A DNA stretch of 64,000 nucleotides, from positions 28,724,001 through 28,788,000 of the forward strand of contig NC_081818.1 in the NCBI RefSeq assembly GCF_030704535.1, given 5' to 3'. Source of the stretch: Vitis vinifera. Lineage: Eukaryota; Streptophyta; Magnoliopsida; Vitales; Vitaceae. Under the pieces are notes generated by a model, which did not search any database, had not been told where the DNA came from, and was given only the letters and a program-made list of their open reading frames with translations. Below are positions 62,401-64,000 of this stretch, piece by piece (the stretch's first letter is position 1; the number at the start of each line of letters is the position of its first letter). A program made the position numbers and the translations under genes.

Positions 62401-64000
62401 CCTTCCACCCTAGGAGAAGGTTTTTCACTGTGTTTGGAAACACCCATTTCAACCCGAAGATTGCTAAAATAAGATTCCACAACTTTTTAGCCCTGTTAGT
62501 GACTTAGAATATGACTTGCTGTTTCTTCACTATTTTGCAAAGGCTACAACTATTTTCCATCTCGAGGATATCAATTGTTAGAAACTTTCTCCAAACTGCT
62601 TTCCATGCAAAAAATAGATTCTTAATGGAGCATGAAACCTCCAAATTTCCTTACCTAGGAACATCTCTTTACTCCCACCACATAAATAACTATAGTGGGA
62701 CTTAACACAAAATTTCCCTTCCTATCTTCTTTACACTGTAAGTTGTCCATTCCTACTCCTTGCACTCTCACTAAATGAATGAACTTGAAGAAGTGAACCA
62801 TCTCATTCATTTCCCAATCTTGCAAGTACCTTTTGAACCAAACAGTCCAATAGCATTCAAACCATTTCTAACTTGGATAGTTGTTTCGATCTTGAAATCA
62901 TTCCATCCATAAGCCTACTCCAAAAGGCACTCTCACCTCCAGGGCGCTTCATTCCCCAGCCATTGTCTTCAACTTTAACTAACATTAAAGATTAAAAAAA
63001 ACTTGATTCTATAGTCTAGTTCAGTAGAAGCTTTTTAAGTTTCAATTGGATAAAAGGCAATGAAAAATATCAGACTCTTATTTGGTTTGTCATGCATAAA
63101 ATGGAAGGAAAATAAGATAATGAAAATTATTTTAAAACTTAAATATGTTTAAACATGTTTTATTTTCTTCACCTTTTTTTCCTTTCTTTTTTCTCATTGC
63201 TTTTTCCCTCCGACTTCCCTCCTTACTTTACAAGACTCAAATAAAGACTTACTGTTTCAAATCCCAATTAATAATTTTTTTTTTTTTAAAAAAAATGTAA
63301 CACCCAACTTTTTGTCTTCTATTTCTTCCCACAGTTTCTCCGCAACCAAACACAACATCGTAGAGAAAAAAAATACACGATCCAAAAGAACCTACTTTTG
63401 CAAAGTTGCAGCAGTCTGAGATACTGAAGTTCTCTCTCAAACCCTCCTCCTGTAAACAGATCAAAACACAAAAGACAACAAAATTTCAAAAATTCCTACG
63501 ACTATGCTCATTGAAATGTGAGATAAAACTGACAAATAAAATTTACCTTGAGCTCCTCCAAAGCCCTAGGAATTGCCCCAAAACCCTTCCACGAATACTG
63601 ATTCTTGGCTTTCCTCGCTAAAATCTGATAAAATAAAAACACAGTTAAAATATACAGTGCAACAATCCAAACAGAAACCAACAAGAAAAACAAACAAAAC
63701 TCTTACACCGACACTCTCTAAGATATTGACAATATCATAAATCCTTCGCCGCTCAACTCCTGCAAGCTCAGTCCGATTCAGTAAAAACAATCTAAACCAT
63801 GATACCACATTAAAAAAAAAAAATTAGGGTAAGACCTGACCTAATCGGCTTGCAGCATCGTCGAGTCCGATCGATTCGACGTCCTCCCGGTCGTACAAGC
63901 TCAAAAAGCTGCACGAAAAATCATCATGAGGAAAATATTGACAAGATCTAGAGGCAGAGAGATAAGGGTGGAGAGAGTACTTGGTGCACAAGAGGCCAAG
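59485..64000 (-). CDS. DEL: Atypical E2F transcription factor, DEL/E2FE type (5' end outside window)
   Basis: Eleven minus-strand exons are visible (64000-63981 partial, 63908-63841, 63759-63707, 63624-63547, 63449-63396, 61938-61857, 61423-61356, 61269-61197, 61090-61029, 60931-60529, 59615-59485), coding 363 residues to the stop. Only a short N-terminus is missing beyond the right edge. Two E2F DNA-binding domains lie in tandem. The first has LGLLCTNFLSLYD, GVERRRIYDIVNILESVGIL and ARKAKNQYSWKGFGAIP. The second has EKSLGLLTRNFIKLF, TKVRRLYDIANVLSSMNLIE and ESRKPAFRWLG. No DP-dimerisation or RB-binding region follows, which defines the DEL subgroup: nuclear repressors that bind E2F sites without DP and restrain endoreduplication genes. 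The C-terminal segment ends DLFGHYVEAWKSWYVEVAGK, typical of the family. All junctions are GT-AG. Fifth in-window intron (61939-63395) contains a LINE. Confidence 0.95.
62041..62960 (-). mobile_element. Truncated L1-type LINE in E2F-like gene intron
   Basis: On the minus strand the fragment ends in a poly-A tail (T-run at 62041-62054 on the plus strand). Around 62500-62640 it encodes a degenerate zinc-finger of the reverse-transcriptase type (zf-RVT): IKNLFFAWKAVWRKFLTIDI, then a C-x2-C stretch (SCSLCK). Around 62700-62830 a preceding part reads EMNEMVHFFKFIHLVRVQG followed by EDRKGNFV, the region that normally leads into zf-RVT. Stops interrupt the frame and the reverse transcriptase core is absent. 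It is 5'-truncated, as usual for LINEs, and lies in the same orientation as the host gene. Target-site duplications were not identified. Confidence 0.75.

Overview
This window is nuclear DNA from a flowering plant. It has multi-exon genes with GT-AG introns, long AT-rich intergenic tracts, (TA)n microsatellites, decayed LINE and tRNA-SINE pieces, and no bacterial operon signals. The gene versions and the repeat style suggest a woody eudicot, most likely grapevine (Vitis). That is recognition from memory and has not been checked against a genome.

Layout. 0-2.8 kb: a minus-strand coiled-coil gene (SPC24/MUN-like), preceded on its left by a mosaic of sequences that also occur at 28 kb and inside an intron at 34 kb. 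2.8-18.7 kb: about 16 kb of AT-rich gene-free DNA with local repeats, one SINE-like piece and a G-quadruplex motif. 18.7-24.4 kb: a complete 7-exon ABCB15-type ABC transporter on the plus strand. 24.4-31.9 kb: repeat-rich intergenic DNA with a 112-bp tandem duplication, an array of about 14 hairpin-forming units (26.04-26.98 kb) and two more direct duplications. 31.9-43.2 kb: a complete 22-exon SIN3-like co-repressor gene on the plus strand. 45.0-47.1 kb: a 3-exon RING protein with a NOT4-type RING. 51.3-52.4 kb: a single-exon galacturonosyltransferase-like (GATL, GT8) gene. 53.7-56.7 kb: a 5-exon plastid DUF760 gene on the minus strand. 59.5-64.0 kb: an atypical E2F (DEL/E2FE type) gene on the minus strand, whose first codons lie beyond the right edge and whose fifth in-window intron carries a decayed LINE.

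The genes do not form a pathway. The window is ordinary euchromatic gene neighbourhood: a transporter, chromatin and cell-cycle regulators, a cell-wall glycosyltransferase and a plastid protein. Reading frames were rebuilt exon by exon. The five complete models with clear termini (ABCB, SIN3, RING, GATL, DUF760) close in frame from ATG to stop, giving about 1242, 1395, 332, 377 and 366 residues. I found no clearly new biological system. The most unusual structures are the hairpin array near 26 kb and the chimeric duplication at the left end.
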